From assembly GCF_005298075.1 (NCBI RefSeq), contig NZ_SZZH01000004.1:235885-299884 (forward strand): a stretch of 64,000 bases of DNA, in the 5' to 3' direction. Position 1 is the first letter of the stretch; each line of letters starts with the position of its first letter. Source of the stretch: Nakamurella flava (GTDB lineage Bacteria; Actinomycetota; Actinomycetes; Mycobacteriales; Nakamurellaceae). The notes beneath the pieces were generated by a model. That model saw nothing but the letters and a program-made list of their open reading frames with translations, searched no databases and was not told the origin of the DNA. The position numbers were made by a program, and so were the translations under genes. Below, piece after piece: positions 34,540-43,744 of the stretch.

Positions 34540-34716
34540 ATGCCCGTGGACCACGCGCAGTCCGTCCCCGCCGGACGCCCGTACACCCGCCCGACCCTGA
34601 CCGCGCTGGGCACGTTGGCCGACCTCACTCGGGGGGCCAACGAGAACTTCACCACCGACACCATTGGCAGCGGCACGGACTCGTCCGGCGACGACGGCAG
34701 CGTCGTCTTCAACTGA
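34540..34716 (+). CDS. Lasso-type RiPP precursor peptide
   Basis: The product has 58 residues, with AAGGAG (34527-34532) 7 bases before the ATG. Residues 15-32 read YTRPTLTALGTLADLTRG, an exact fit to the lasso leader pattern YxxPxLxxxGxxxxxTxG: the YxxPxL part for B1 binding and Thr at -2 of the cleavage site. Cleavage after Arg31 would leave a 27-residue core starting GANENFTTD, with Asp as residue 9, the correct distance for a Gly1-Asp9 ring. The tail (TIGSGTDSSGDDGSVVFN) is acidic and rich in Gly, Ser and Thr, with only one aromatic residue. The gene is outside the enzyme operon, beyond the lipoprotein gene. Confidence 0.88.
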   Translation: MPVDHAQSVPAGRPYTRPTLTALGTLADLTRGANENFTTDTIGSGTDSSGDDGSVVFN

Positions 34717-34756
34717 CCTGTCCCTGACGCCAGACCGGCGGACGAAGCCCGAATAC

Positions 34757-34792
34757 CAAGATCCCCGGACGCATCTGCGTCCGGGGATCTTC
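34757..34792. terminator. Strong hairpin after the precursor gene
   Basis: A perfect 15-base inverted repeat (34758-34772 with 34777-34791, loop ATCT), AAGATCCCCGGACGC on the left arm, lies 41 bases after the precursor stop and 30 bases after the stop of the convergent DUF475 gene. It can terminate both transcripts. Confidence 0.9.
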
Positions 34793-34821
34793 GGCGTTCA
34801 GCAGGCCCGGCGGCCCGCCGC

Positions 34822-35997
34822 TCAGACGTGCAGCTTCGCGTCCTCGGCGTGCCCCTCGGCGGCCAGCCGCTTGTTGCGGCGGACGCTGGTGAGGAAGGCG
34901 GCGCCGATGAAGAAGACGCCGAGCAGACCGGTGATGAACTCGCTGACGTGGAAGCCGATCGACACCATGAGGATCACGGCCAGCGCACCGATGGCCCAGT
35001 GGGCGCCGTGCTCGAGGTAGACGTACTCGGCGAGGGTGCCCTTGCGGACGAGGAAGACGGTCAGCGACCGGACGAACATGGCGCCGATCAGACCGAGGCC
35101 CAGGGCGATGATGATCGGGTCCGAGGTGATCGCGAACGCGCCGATGACGCCGTCGAACGAGAACGAGGCATCGAGCACCTCGAGGTAGAGGAACAGGAAG
35201 AAGCCGGCCTTACCGGTCGCCCGGACGAGCGTGGAGTTGCGGGACGCCTTCGCCTGCTCGGTCTGCCCGGCGGACGGGTCGGCCACCGCGGTGGTGTCCT
35301 GGGGGGCGTCGGCGTCCTGGTGGGCGCCGACCGTCTCCGGGTTCTCGAAGAGCTTGCCGAGTCCGTTCACGGCCAGGTAGACGATCAGACCCAGCAGCCC
35401 GGACAGCAGCACGACCTCGGGCTCCTCGGCCAGGAACTCGGCCGCGAGCACCAGGATGACCGCCGCGACCAGGATGGCCATCGAATCGAGCTTGCCCGCC
35501 TTGGCCAGCGGCTTCTCCAGGAAGCTCAGCCAGGTGTGCTCCTTCTCCTCGAACAGCCAGTTGAGGAACAGCATCAGCAGGAACATGCCGCCGAACGCGG
35601 CGATGATCGGGTGCGCGTCGGTCAGCAGCGTCTCGTACGACGGGCTGCCGTCCGGGAAGTACGCCGCCCCGTCGGCCGGCGGGTTCATGGCCAGGCGGAA
35701 CGCTTCGACCGGCGGCAGGCCGGCCGCGGCCCACACGATGACGAGCGGCAGCAGCAACCGCATGCCGAACACGGCGATGACGATGCCGATGGTCAGGAAG
35801 ATCTTCTGCCAGAAGTCGCTCATGCGTTCCAGCACGGTCGCGTTGATGACCGCGTTGTCGAACGAGAGCGACACCTCGAGGATCCCGAGGATCACGCACA
35901 GGATCAGGGCCTGCCAGCCGCCGTAGAAGAACGCCACCACGAGCGAGATCGCGGTGACGATGTACGACCACATGAAGATCTTGAGATGCACGGCCAT
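34822..35997 (-). CDS. DUF475 TerC-like integral membrane protein
   Basis: The product has 391 residues with about eight or nine membrane segments. The two family hallmarks with acidic residues inside the membrane are present: LGILEVSLSFDNAVINA near residue 42 and EVLDASFSFDGVIGAFAI near residue 270. An acidic cytoplasmic loop (about 225-255) separates the halves. TerC-related proteins are thought to move or bind metal ions and to work with TerD proteins at the membrane. It lies 140 bases downstream of a TerD gene on the same strand. Confidence 0.9.
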   Translation of the reverse strand: MAVHLKIFMWSYIVTAISLVVAFFYGGWQALILCVILGILEVSLSFDNAVINATVLERMSDFWQKIFLTIGIVIAVFGMRLLLPLVIVWAAAGLPPVEAFRLAMNPPADGAAYFPDGSPSYETLLTDAHPIIAAFGGMFLLMLFLNWLFEEKEHTWLSFLEKPLAKAGKLDSMAILVAAVILVLAAEFLAEEPEVVLLSGLLGLIVYLAVNGLGKLFENPETVGAHQDADAPQDTTAVADPSAGQTEQAKASRNSTLVRATGKAGFFLFLYLEVLDASFSFDGVIGAFAITSDPIIIALGLGLIGAMFVRSLTVFLVRKGTLAEYVYLEHGAHWAIGALAVILMVSIGFHVSEFITGLLGVFFIGAAFLTSVRRNKRLAAEGHAEDAKLHV

Positions 35998-36102
35998 CCT
36001 TCGACGGAGGGGATACAGCGGCGGGCCGGCTCCGTCTTCAGGACCGGAACGCCTCTCATCAGTCTCTCAGGCGAAATCGGCCGTTTCACACCATCCGGCG
36101 AT

Positions 36103-36130
36103 GCCCGGGCCGGCAGCGGCCAGCCCGGGC
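36103..36130 (-). terminator. Possible stem-loop between terD and the DUF475 gene
   Basis: GCCCGGGC (36103-36110) and GCCCGGGC (36123-36130), with flanking GGC/GCC pairs, can form a 12-base stem with one mismatch just after the terD stop. It lacks a U-tract. It may attenuate transcription into the DUF475 gene. Confidence 0.4.
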
Positions 36131-36136
36131 GCAGCC

Positions 36137-36712
36137 TCAGACGTTGACGCCGAAGTCCCGCGCGATGCCGGCGAGGCCGGCGGCGTAGCCCTGGCCGATG
36201 GCCCGGAACTTCCACTCCGTGCCGCTGCGGTACAGCTCGCCGAAGACCATCGCGGTCTCGGTGGAGGCGTCTTCGGACAGGTCGTAGCGGGCCAGCTCGT
36301 TGTTGTCCTCGGTGTTGACGACCCGGATGAACGCGTTGCGGACCTGGCCGAACGACTGGCCCCGGGCGTCACCCTCGTAGATCGAGACCGGGAAGACGAT
36401 GGAGCTCACCGAGGTCGGGACGGTCGAGAGGTCGACGGCGATGACCTCGTCGTCGCCCTCACCTTCGCCGGTCAGGTTGTCGCCCTTGTGCTCGATCGCA
36501 CCCTCCGGGGACTTGGTGTTGTTGAAGAACACGAAGTATTCGTCGGAGACGATCTTGTGGTCCTCGCCCAGTCCCAGTGCGCTGGCGTCGAGATCGAAAT
36601 CGGTGCCGGTCGTCGACCGGACGTCCCACCCCAGACCGACGGCCACCGCCTTCAGTCCCGGTGCTGCCTTGGTCAGCGAGACGTTGCCACCTTTGGTCAA
36701 GCTCACACCCAT
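36137..36712 (-). CDS. terD: TerD family calcium-binding stress protein
   Basis: The product has 191 residues, a complete TerD domain close to the copy at 3015-3593: [54 protein letters not shown] and the ending [10 protein letters not shown]. The ATG at 36712 is chosen because the domain begins there. It precedes the DUF475 gene and is divergent from the enzyme module that starts at 37062, a common Ter arrangement. Confidence 0.93.
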   Translation of the reverse strand: MGVSLTKGGNVSLTKAAPGLKAVAVGLGWDVRSTTGTDFDLDASALGLGEDHKIVSDEYFVFFNNTKSPEGAIEHKGDNLTGEGEGDDEVIAVDLSTVPTSVSSIVFPVSIYEGDARGQSFGQVRNAFIRVVNTEDNNELARYDLSEDASTETAMVFGELYRSGTEWKFRAIGQGYAAGLAGIARDFGVNV

Positions 36713-37061
36713 GCTGTTCTTCCCCTTCTGAACCTCTGTTGTTCGACACCCGCACGGCTGATGTTCACCGACCGGACGCGGTGGACCGGCGGCGCCGACC
36801 CCGGTGGCCGGTACGCTTCCCCGGTCATCCTCCGCCCACCGGCTGTTCCCCGGCGGCCGGGGTCGACCCGGAAAGAACCCTGATCCGGCCGGTGTGCGAC
36901 GGCGTCGACGCCCGGGCCGGATCCTGCAGGGTGAACCGCCCCCGCGCCATCGGAGTTCCCCACGGGTCCGGATCAGACCGACCCGGGGCCCCACCCCAGC
37001 AGCCCGCCGGGCCGGTGACGACACCGCCGACCGGCGGCACCGACCGGCCGAAGGAGGCTTC
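36713..37061. other. Divergent promoter region of the second Ter locus
   Basis: About 350 bases between terD (left) and the C-C lyase gene (right). It should contain both promoters, but I cannot identify -10/-35 boxes with confidence. The AAGGAGG at 37051-37057 is the ribosome site of the gene at 37062. No other coding frame looks real. Confidence 0.4.
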
Positions 37062-38246
37062 GTGAGGCATTTCGAGCATCTGTCGGACGAGGTCCGACAC
37101 CAGCTGTTCCTGCACCCACCCGGCGCGTTCGACCAATACAGCGAACGCGAACTGCTGGCCACCGCCCTCGGCGCCACTCTCTACATCCCGGCCACCAAGG
37201 CGGCCCTCGCCCCGACAGTGCGCCGGCAGGCGGCCGCCGGCGTGCGATCGATGGTGCTGGACCTGGAGGACGCCATCCCGGACGGTTCCACCGAGTCGGC
37301 CCTGTCGTCGACGGTGGAGACCGTGCGCGACCTGGCCGCCGACCCGCCGCCGGCGCTGGTCTTCGTCCGGGTGCGGGCGCCCGAGCAGGTCGGCTGGCTG
37401 GCCGACCAGCTCGGCGCCGATCTCGCCGCCGTCAGCGGTTTCGTGCTGCCCAAGTTCTCGGCGCTCCGCGGGGTCGAGTACCTGGACGCCGTGGGACAGG
37501 CCGCCGCCCACTGCCCGTCCCCGCTGTACGCGATGCCGGTGCTGGAGACCCGCGAGGTGCTCTACCGGGAGACGCGGGAAGCCGAGCTGCTCGGCATCCG
37601 CGGGCTGCTCGAAGCCCACCGGGACCGCATCCTGTCGGTCCGCATCGGGGCCACCGATCTGTGCGGGCTGTTCGGTATCCGCCGTGACCGGGACCTGTCG
37701 ATCTACGACGTCGGGGTGGCGTCCGAGCTGATCAGCCACGTCGTCAACCTGTTCGGACGGGCCGACGGGACCGGGTTCGCCATCACTGGACCGGTCTGGG
37801 AGTACTTCGCCGATCATGAACGGCTGCTGCGCCCGCAGCTCCGGTACAGCCCGTTCGAGGAACGGTCGGCGGCGGGTCTGCGCACCGAGCTGCTGCGGGG
37901 TGCGGTCGACGGGCTCATCCGGGAGGCCATCCTGGATCGCGCCAACGGCCTCACCGGCAAGTCGGTCATCCACCCCCGGCACGTCGCCCCCATCACCGCC
38001 TTCGCGGTGGTCTCGCACGAGGAGTTCAGCGATGCCCAGGACGTGCTGCGGCCGGAGTCGGCGGGCGGCGGGGTCACGAAGTCCGGGTACGGCGACAAGA
38101 TGAACGAGGCCAAACCGCACCGCAACTGGGCCCACCGCACGTTGTTGCGGGCCGAGGTCTTCGGGGTGGCCGCCGAGGGCGTGTCCTTCGTCGACCTGCT
38201 GACCGCCCACGTGCAGGCCCGGCCCGCCGCGGCGGACGCCCGATGA
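37062..38246 (+). CDS. TIM-barrel C-C bond lyase of the Ter module (HpcH/HpaI, citrate-lyase-beta type)
   Basis: The product has 394 residues from GTG 37062. The CitE/HpcH-type barrel shows [29 protein letters not shown] (metal-binding Glu/Asp), [39 protein letters not shown] and [14 protein letters not shown]-terminal extension ([29 protein letters not shown]) is typical of the lyase family linked to Ter operons. It is predicted to help build a small molecule with the next three enzymes; the product is unknown. It overlaps the phosphoribosyltransferase gene by four bases. Confidence 0.9.
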   Translation: MRHFEHLSDEVRHQLFLHPPGAFDQYSERELLATALGATLYIPATKAALAPTVRRQAAAGVRSMVLDLEDAIPDGSTESALSSTVETVRDLAADPPPALVFVRVRAPEQVGWLADQLGADLAAVSGFVLPKFSALRGVEYLDAVGQAAAHCPSPLYAMPVLETREVLYRETREAELLGIRGLLEAHRDRILSVRIGATDLCGLFGIRRDRDLSIYDVGVASELISHVVNLFGRADGTGFAITGPVWEYFADHERLLRPQLRYSPFEERSAAGLRTELLRGAVDGLIREAILDRANGLTGKSVIHPRHVAPITAFAVVSHEEFSDAQDVLRPESAGGGVTKSGYGDKMNEAKPHRNWAHRTLLRAEVFGVAAEGVSFVDLLTAHVQARPAAADAR

Positions 38247-39670
38247 CCGGTCAGGCCACCGTTCCCGCGCGGCCCGCCGATTACGTGACGGCGACCTTCG
38301 GGGTGACCAGCCGGCACCGGCACTCTCCGGTCGGTCTGGCCTTCGACGACCTCGTGCAGTTGGCGCTGCGCCGCAATCCGCGCCGCGCGCAGCTGCTCGT
38401 GTCCACGGTGCTGGGCAAGCACCTGCCCGCCGATCCGCTGCTGATCGCAGGACTGGGGCGGCTGCTGGGGGCGCTGGTCCGTCTGCGTCTGGACGCCGGA
38501 CCGGACGGCCCCGCCGCTAGCCCGCCGCCGTTCTGGTCGGTGGCGACGCGCGCCGCGGTCGACGGTCGCCCGGGGGCCGCAGAGTCGCTGTGTGCCCTGC
38601 TGCTCGCCCAGGCCCCGCCGGCGGGCGACCCGCCGGACCCCGCTGGACTGCTCACCCTGGGGTTCGCCGAGACGGCGACCTCGCTCGGGCACCTGGTGGC
38701 CGACCAGCTCGGCTCGCCGTACCTGCACTCCACCCGGCGGACCGTCGGCGACGTGCCGGTGGCCGCCGAATTCAGCGAGCCGCACTCACACGCCACCGGG
38801 CATCTGCTGCGCCCGGCCGATCCGGACCTGCTGGTCGGGTCGGGTCCGCTGGTGCTGGTGGACGACGAGTTGTCGACCGGTCGCACCGCCCTGAACGTCA
38901 TCGAGGCGCTGCACGCCCGGCACCCCCGCCCCTGGTATCTGCTGGCCGGACTGGTCGACGTCCGCACCCCCGAATCCGACGGGATGCGCACCGCCACGGC
39001 GGCCCGGTTGGGCTGCCGGATCGATGTCGTCGCCCTCTGCTCGGGGTCGGTCGAGGTGCCGGACGGCACGGTGGAACGCGTCGCCCGGACCCTGCCGGCG
39101 ACCTCGCCGGCGAGCGCACCGGCCAGCGGTCCGGGGTCCGTCCACGCCCTGACCGCGACCTGGCCCGCCGGGGTGCCGACCGGCGGTCGACACGGTTTCG
39201 GTCCGTCCGACGTGCTGGCCTTCGACGCGGCCGTCCGGCGGGTGGCCACCGACGTGCGGTCCGCCCTGGAGGAGCTCGCGCCGGTGGCCGGCCGGGACGG
39301 GTCGCGGGTGCTGGTCGTCGGCACCGAGGAGCTGATGTACCTGCCGCTGCGGGTCGCGATGGACCTCGCCGGACTCGGCCTGCCGGTCCGCTACCAGTCG
39401 ACCACCCGGTCGCCGGTGCACGTCCTGGACGACCCGGGGTATCCGATCCGTCGCCGCGTCGACCACCGGCGCCCGGCCGACGACGGCACCGGCGGCGACG
39501 TCGACCGGCTCGTCTACAACGTCGACTTCGACGGCGGGGAGGCCGACGTGCTGGTGGTCGTCGACGACGGGCAGGAATCCTCCGGGCCCGACGGGGTGGC
39601 CGCCGCGCTGGCCCGGGCCACCGGGCGGCCGGTCCTGGCCGTCACCGTCCCGGCCGGGGAGCAGCGATGA
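38243..39670 (+). CDS. Ter-associated phosphoribosyltransferase with C-terminal TRSP domain
   Basis: The product has 475 residues. The first part (1-270) is a phosphoribosyltransferase with the PRPP loop VLVDDELSTGRTALNV at about residues 204-219. The second part (330-475) contains RVLVVGTEELMYLPLRVAMDL and YQSTTRSPVHV, the TRSP motif that names the domain. ATGA overlaps join it to the genes on both sides. In Ter systems this protein is predicted to make a ribosylated metabolite with the lyase, StiP and HAD enzymes. Confidence 0.9.
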   Translation: MTGQATVPARPADYVTATFGVTSRHRHSPVGLAFDDLVQLALRRNPRRAQLLVSTVLGKHLPADPLLIAGLGRLLGALVRLRLDAGPDGPAASPPPFWSVATRAAVDGRPGAAESLCALLLAQAPPAGDPPDPAGLLTLGFAETATSLGHLVADQLGSPYLHSTRRTVGDVPVAAEFSEPHSHATGHLLRPADPDLLVGSGPLVLVDDELSTGRTALNVIEALHARHPRPWYLLAGLVDVRTPESDGMRTATAARLGCRIDVVALCSGSVEVPDGTVERVARTLPATSPASAPASGPGSVHALTATWPAGVPTGGRHGFGPSDVLAFDAAVRRVATDVRSALEELAPVAGRDGSRVLVVGTEELMYLPLRVAMDLAGLGLPVRYQSTTRSPVHVLDDPGYPIRRRVDHRRPADDGTGGDVDRLVYNVDFDGGEADVLVVVDDGQESSGPDGVAAALARATGRPVLAVTVPAGEQR

Positions 39671-40818
39671 CCGCCCTTCCCCCGCCGCTGCGCGGGCCGG
39701 GATTCGGCAGCTACCCCACCGACGAGGTCGCCTGGCTGCTGACCGATCTGTCGGCGGTCCGGCTGGAGGCCGACCTGGCCGCCCGGGAAGCGGCGATCCA
39801 GGCCGGCACCGCGCACTACGCCGAGTCCCTGCCGATCGAGTACCAACCCGACGCCGCCTACCAGGAGCTGTTCGCCGCCATCCTGGCGCAGACCGCCGAC
39901 CGGCTGGCCCTGGCCGTCGCGACGGTCACCGAACTCGTCCTGGCCGAACGCGCCGCCGCGACCCCGGACGGCTCGGTGGTCCTGGCCTCGCTCGCCCGGG
40001 CGGGCACCCCGATCGGCGTGCTCATGCGCCGATGGGCGCGGTTCCGGCACGACCGCACGCTGCCGCACTATGCGGTCTCCATCGTCCGGGCGCGCGGGAT
40101 CGACACCGTCGCGCTCGACTACCTGGCCGCCCACCACGACCCGGCGTCCGTCGTCTTCGTCGACGGCTGGACCGGCAAGGGGGCCATCGCCCGCGAGCTG
40201 ACCGCCGCGCTGGACGAGGTCGCCAGGGCGGGCGGCCCACGGTTCAGCGACGACCTGGCCGTGCTGGCCGATCCGGGACACTGCGTCCGCACGTTCGGCA
40301 CCCGCGACGATTTCCTCATCGCGTCGGCCTGCCTGAACTCGACGGTGTCCGGCCTGGTGTCGCGCACGGTGCTGAACCGCGCGTTGATCGGTCCGAACGA
40401 CTTCCACGGGGCGAAGTTCTACGCCGAACTGGCCGACGCCGACGTCTCCGACCGGTTCGTCGACACTGTCAGCAGCCGGTTCGCCGCGGTGGCCGACCGG
40501 GTGCCCGCGGAGGTCGAGAGCGTCGGCGCCCTGGACCGCACGCCGACGTTCAGCGGCTGGGCCGCCGTGGAAAGGATCCGCGCCGAGTACGGCATCGAGT
40601 CCGTCAACTTCGTCAAACCCGGAGTCGGCGAGGCCACCCGGGTGCTGCTGCGTCGGATCCCGTGGAAGGTGCTGGTCCGGGAGGCCGACCACCCCGACCA
40701 CGCCCACCTGCGGATGCTCGCGGAGCAGCGCGGGGTGCCCGTCGAGGTGGTGCCGGACCTCGCCTACAGCTGTGTCGGGTTGGTGAAGCCGTTGACCGGC
40801 GTGCAGGGCGAGGGGTGA
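39667..40818 (+). CDS. StiP family protein (phosphoribosyltransferase-like/cysteine-protease-related)
   Basis: The product has 383 residues. SVVFVDGWTGKGAIAREL (162-178) is a second PRPP-binding-like loop; VLMRRWARFRHDRTLPHYAVSIVRARGID precedes it. The C-terminus has the conserved DLAYSCVGLVKPLTG, with the Cys after which the family is described as protease-like. StiP is found almost only in Ter stress operons. It overlaps the preceding gene by 4 bases and is followed 7 bases later by the HAD gene. Confidence 0.88.
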   Translation: MTALPPPLRGPGFGSYPTDEVAWLLTDLSAVRLEADLAAREAAIQAGTAHYAESLPIEYQPDAAYQELFAAILAQTADRLALAVATVTELVLAERAAATPDGSVVLASLARAGTPIGVLMRRWARFRHDRTLPHYAVSIVRARGIDTVALDYLAAHHDPASVVFVDGWTGKGAIARELTAALDEVARAGGPRFSDDLAVLADPGHCVRTFGTRDDFLIASACLNSTVSGLVSRTVLNRALIGPNDFHGAKFYAELADADVSDRFVDTVSSRFAAVADRVPAEVESVGALDRTPTFSGWAAVERIRAEYGIESVNFVKPGVGEATRVLLRRIPWKVLVREADHPDHAHLRMLAEQRGVPVEVVPDLAYSCVGLVKPLTGVQGEG

Positions 40819-40825
40819 GCGGGCG

Positions 40826-41743
40826 ATGACCGGATCCGATCTGACGGTCGGCGGGACCGACCGGGGCGTGCCCGTCCCGACCGCGGCGGCCACCGTGGCC
40901 GGCGCGCCCCCCGTGGTCGCCCTCGACCTGGACCGCACCCTCATCTACTCGCGGACCGCGATCGACCGGTCCGGCGGTGACCCCACGGCCCAGGGTGCGG
41001 TCGACCCGGCCGACCTGCGCTGCGTCGAGGAACTGGACGGGGCCGAGCAGTCGTTCATGACGGTCGGCGCGATCGGCCACCTGCTCGACCTGCGGGAGCG
41101 GGCCACCGTGGTGCCGACCACCACCCGGACCCCGGCCCAGTTCGAGCGGGTCCGCGTCCCCGGCGGCCCGACGCGCTACGCGGTGACCAGCAACGGCGGC
41201 CGGCTGCTGGTCGACGGGGTCGACGACCAGGACTGGCACCGCTCGGTCCGGACGGTGCTGGCCGAGCGCAGCGCGCCCCTGGACGAGGTGGTCGCCGAAC
41301 TCGACACCCGCCTCGGCGGGTGGACCCGCAGCCGACGCATCGCCGACGACCTGTTCTGCTACCTCGTCGTCGACCTCGCGACCATGCCCGACGACTTCCT
41401 GCCCCACTGGTCCGCCTGGTGCGGCGCGCACGGGTGGGCGGTGTCCCGGCAGGGCCGCAAGGTCTACGCGCTGCCCGTCGGCCTGACCAAGGACGCCGCC
41501 GTGACCGAGGTGCTGCGGCGCACCGGCGCGACCCGGCTGCTGGCCGCCGGCGACGGGTCGCTGGACGCCGGGATGCTGTCGCTGGCCGCCGCCGCCATCC
41601 GTCCGCCGCACGGCGAGCTGGCCGAGTCCGACTGGCGCCGTCCCCACGTCGCCGTCGCCACCGCGGCCGGCATCCGGGCCGGCGAGGAGATGCTCGGTTG
41701 GCTGCTGGCCCGGTTGGACCCGGACGTCGTCCCGACCAGCTGA
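40826..41743 (+). CDS. HAD family phosphatase of the Ter module
   Basis: The product has 305 residues. HAD motif 1 is VALDLDRTLIYS with Asp34 as nucleophile and Asp36 as acid/base; VVPTTTRTPAQFERV holds motif 2 and LLAAGDGSLDAGML holds the motif 4 acidic pair, preceded by the Lys of GLTKDAAV. It belongs to the Cof/SPP-like group and would dephosphorylate an intermediate of the Ter pathway. It is the last of the four-gene module. Confidence 0.9.
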   Translation: MTGSDLTVGGTDRGVPVPTAAATVAGAPPVVALDLDRTLIYSRTAIDRSGGDPTAQGAVDPADLRCVEELDGAEQSFMTVGAIGHLLDLRERATVVPTTTRTPAQFERVRVPGGPTRYAVTSNGGRLLVDGVDDQDWHRSVRTVLAERSAPLDEVVAELDTRLGGWTRSRRIADDLFCYLVVDLATMPDDFLPHWSAWCGAHGWAVSRQGRKVYALPVGLTKDAAVTEVLRRTGATRLLAAGDGSLDAGMLSLAAAAIRPPHGELAESDWRRPHVAVATAAGIRAGEEMLGWLLARLDPDVVPTS

Positions 41744-41882
41744 TCCGGCCTTCGTTCCGGCACCGGTCCACGCTTCCCGGCCGTCGCCGTTTATCCCCGT
41801 CCGCGGACGGGCACGCGCTTGTCAGGGCGAACATCGCTGTCCGCCGTCAGCACGTTCCCTCGCAGAGTCGGAGAATCACGCC

Positions 41883-42842
41883 ATGTCCCTGAGCGTCCTG
41901 GTCACCGGCGCCTCCGGATTCGTCGGATCGCGTCTGGCCCCCCAGCTCGTCGAGGCCGGTCACGACGTCCGCGCCATGACCCGTCATCCCGACGACTACG
42001 ACGGCGCCGGGACCGCCGTCTTCGGCGACGTGAGCGACCCGGACAGCCTGAGCGCCGCCCTGGACGGCGTCGACGTCGCCTACTACTTCGTGCACTCCCT
42101 GGATTCCGACGACTTCGTGGAGAAGGACGCCGCCGCCGCGAGAGCTTTCGGCACGGCCGCGGCGAAGGCCGGCGTGCGGCAGATCATCTACCTGGGTGGT
42201 CTGGGCAAGGTCGAGGACCACTTGTCCGACCACCTGCGCTCGCGGCGCGAGGTGGAGAAGTACCTGGGTGAGGGCGGGGTGCCGGTGACGGTGCTGCGGG
42301 CCGCGGTGGTGATCGGGCACGGCGGGATCTCGTGGGAGATGACCCGGCAGCTGGTCGACCACCTGCCGGCCATGGTCGCGCCGAAGTGGGTCAAGACGAA
42401 GACGCAGCCGGTGGCCCTGCGGGACGTGCTGCGGTACCTGGTGGGCGTCCTGGACAACCCCGCGGCCAAGGGCCGGATCTTCGAGATCGGCGGCCCCGAG
42501 GTGCTGTGCTACGCCGACATGCTCAAGCGGGTCGCGGCCGTCAGCGGGAAGCGGGTGCCGCCGATCCTGCCGGTGCCGTTGCTCACGCCGCGACTGTCGT
42601 CCCTGTGGCTGTCGCTGGTCACCGACGTCGACCAGTCCACCGCCCGCAACCTCATCGACTCGATGAACAACGAGGTGGTGGTCACCGACCACAGCATCCT
42701 CGACGTCGTCCCCGGCGAGCCGATGGGCTACGACGAGGCCGTGCGGGTGGCGCTGGCCGAGCGGGCGGCCGACCCCGCCGTCCAGGACGGCGACGACAAG
42801 GCCGGCCGGAGCGCCGCGGCGGCGGGCGGGTCCCAGCGGTGA
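41883..42842 (+). CDS. NAD(P)-binding, NmrA/NDUFA9-like protein
   Basis: The product has 319 residues, an extended SDR. It starts with TGASGFVGSRLAPQL (nucleotide-binding Gly motif), contains VAYYFVHSL and VRQIIYLGGLG where the classical catalytic Ser/Tyr region would be, and later KTKTQPVALRDVLRYLVGVLD, typical of the atypical SDRs related to complex I subunit NDUFA9. It may act as an electron-transfer-linked or sensor protein rather than an enzyme. Its stop overlaps the GTG of the protease gene. Confidence 0.85.
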   Translation: MSLSVLVTGASGFVGSRLAPQLVEAGHDVRAMTRHPDDYDGAGTAVFGDVSDPDSLSAALDGVDVAYYFVHSLDSDDFVEKDAAAARAFGTAAAKAGVRQIIYLGGLGKVEDHLSDHLRSRREVEKYLGEGGVPVTVLRAAVVIGHGGISWEMTRQLVDHLPAMVAPKWVKTKTQPVALRDVLRYLVGVLDNPAAKGRIFEIGGPEVLCYADMLKRVAAVSGKRVPPILPVPLLTPRLSSLWLSLVTDVDQSTARNLIDSMNNEVVVTDHSILDVVPGEPMGYDEAVRVALAERAADPAVQDGDDKAGRSAAAAGGSQR

Positions 42843-43627
42843 CGGCTGCGGGTACCGGACCCTCGGAGACCGGGCCGGACACGCGTCCGGCGCCGGGCCG
42901 TTCGCTGCCCGCTCCCCGCCGTTTCGCCCGCCTGCGCTCCGTCGTCGACCCGTTGCTGGTCGACCGCGTGGACCGTGATCACCGGCAGACCGACGCCGCC
43001 TTCCGGCGACGGCGCATCGTCGCCGCCATCACCCTGGTGGTCGGTGGCACGCTGCTCGGGATCTCGCTGAACGTGCCGCGGGAATCCGCGGCCTTCTATC
43101 CGCTGACCATCGCGCTGGCGGCGACCTGGGTGATCGGCGGTTTCGCGTCGGGTCCGCTGCATCTGGGGCGGATCCAGTTCCGCAATCAGCTGCGCCGGCC
43201 GATCATCACCCCGCTGCTGCTCGGGCTGCTGCTGGGGCTGGTCTTCGTCGGCGGCGCGCTGATGGTGCGGGAGGTCCCGTGGCTGCGCGGCGAGGTCGAG
43301 TCGATCCTCGACTTCGCCCGCTACCAGTGGCTGCCGGTCGTCGTACTCATCACGTTCCTCAACGGGATCGCCGAGGAGATCTTCTTCCGTGGCGCATTGT
43401 TCGCCGCCATCGGCAGCCGCCACCCCGTCGCCATCTCGACGGTGATCTACGCGGCCGCCACGATCACCACCCTGAACCCGATGCTGGTCTTCGCCGCGGT
43501 ACTCCTCGGAGTGGTCGTCGGCCTGGAACGCCGGGCCAGCGGCGGCATCCTCAGCCCGATCATCACGCACTGCACCTGGTCGCTGACGATGCTGCTGGTG
43601 CTGCCGCCGCTGTTCAACGCGGTCTGA
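42839..43627 (+). CDS. CPBP family intramembrane metalloprotease
   Basis: The product has 262 residues from a GTG that overlaps the upstream stop. After a basic 60-residue N-terminus there are about six membrane helices. The CPBP (Abi/CAAX) motifs are NGIAEEIFFRGALFA (the EExxxR motif) and ITHCTWSLTMLLV with the conserved His; the middle His motif is weak. Members cleave or bind prenylated or small membrane peptides. The substrate is unknown here. Confidence 0.87.
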   Translation: MTAAGTGPSETGPDTRPAPGRSLPAPRRFARLRSVVDPLLVDRVDRDHRQTDAAFRRRRIVAAITLVVGGTLLGISLNVPRESAAFYPLTIALAATWVIGGFASGPLHLGRIQFRNQLRRPIITPLLLGLLLGLVFVGGALMVREVPWLRGEVESILDFARYQWLPVVVLITFLNGIAEEIFFRGALFAAIGSRHPVAISTVIYAAATITTLNPMLVFAAVLLGVVVGLERRASGGILSPIITHCTWSLTMLLVLPPLFNAV

Positions 43628-43643
43628 GCACGGCCGTGCTGCG

Positions 43644-43744
43644 GGCCCGGAACCCCGGCCGTGCCGCGGGCTCCGGCCCGGAACAGAAAAGAGGCCCGGA
43701 ACCCCGGCCGTGCTGCGGGCCGGCCCGGAACAGAAAAGAGGCCC
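43644..43744. repeat. Two-copy tandem repeat of about 48 bases
   Basis: A 21-base segment (43644-43664) recurs exactly at 43693-43713, and a 25-base segment ending in AGAAAAGAGGCCC (43673-43697) recurs exactly at 43720-43744. The second copy forms the left arm of the terminator that follows, so the repeat looks like a duplicated terminator half. Confidence 0.85.
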
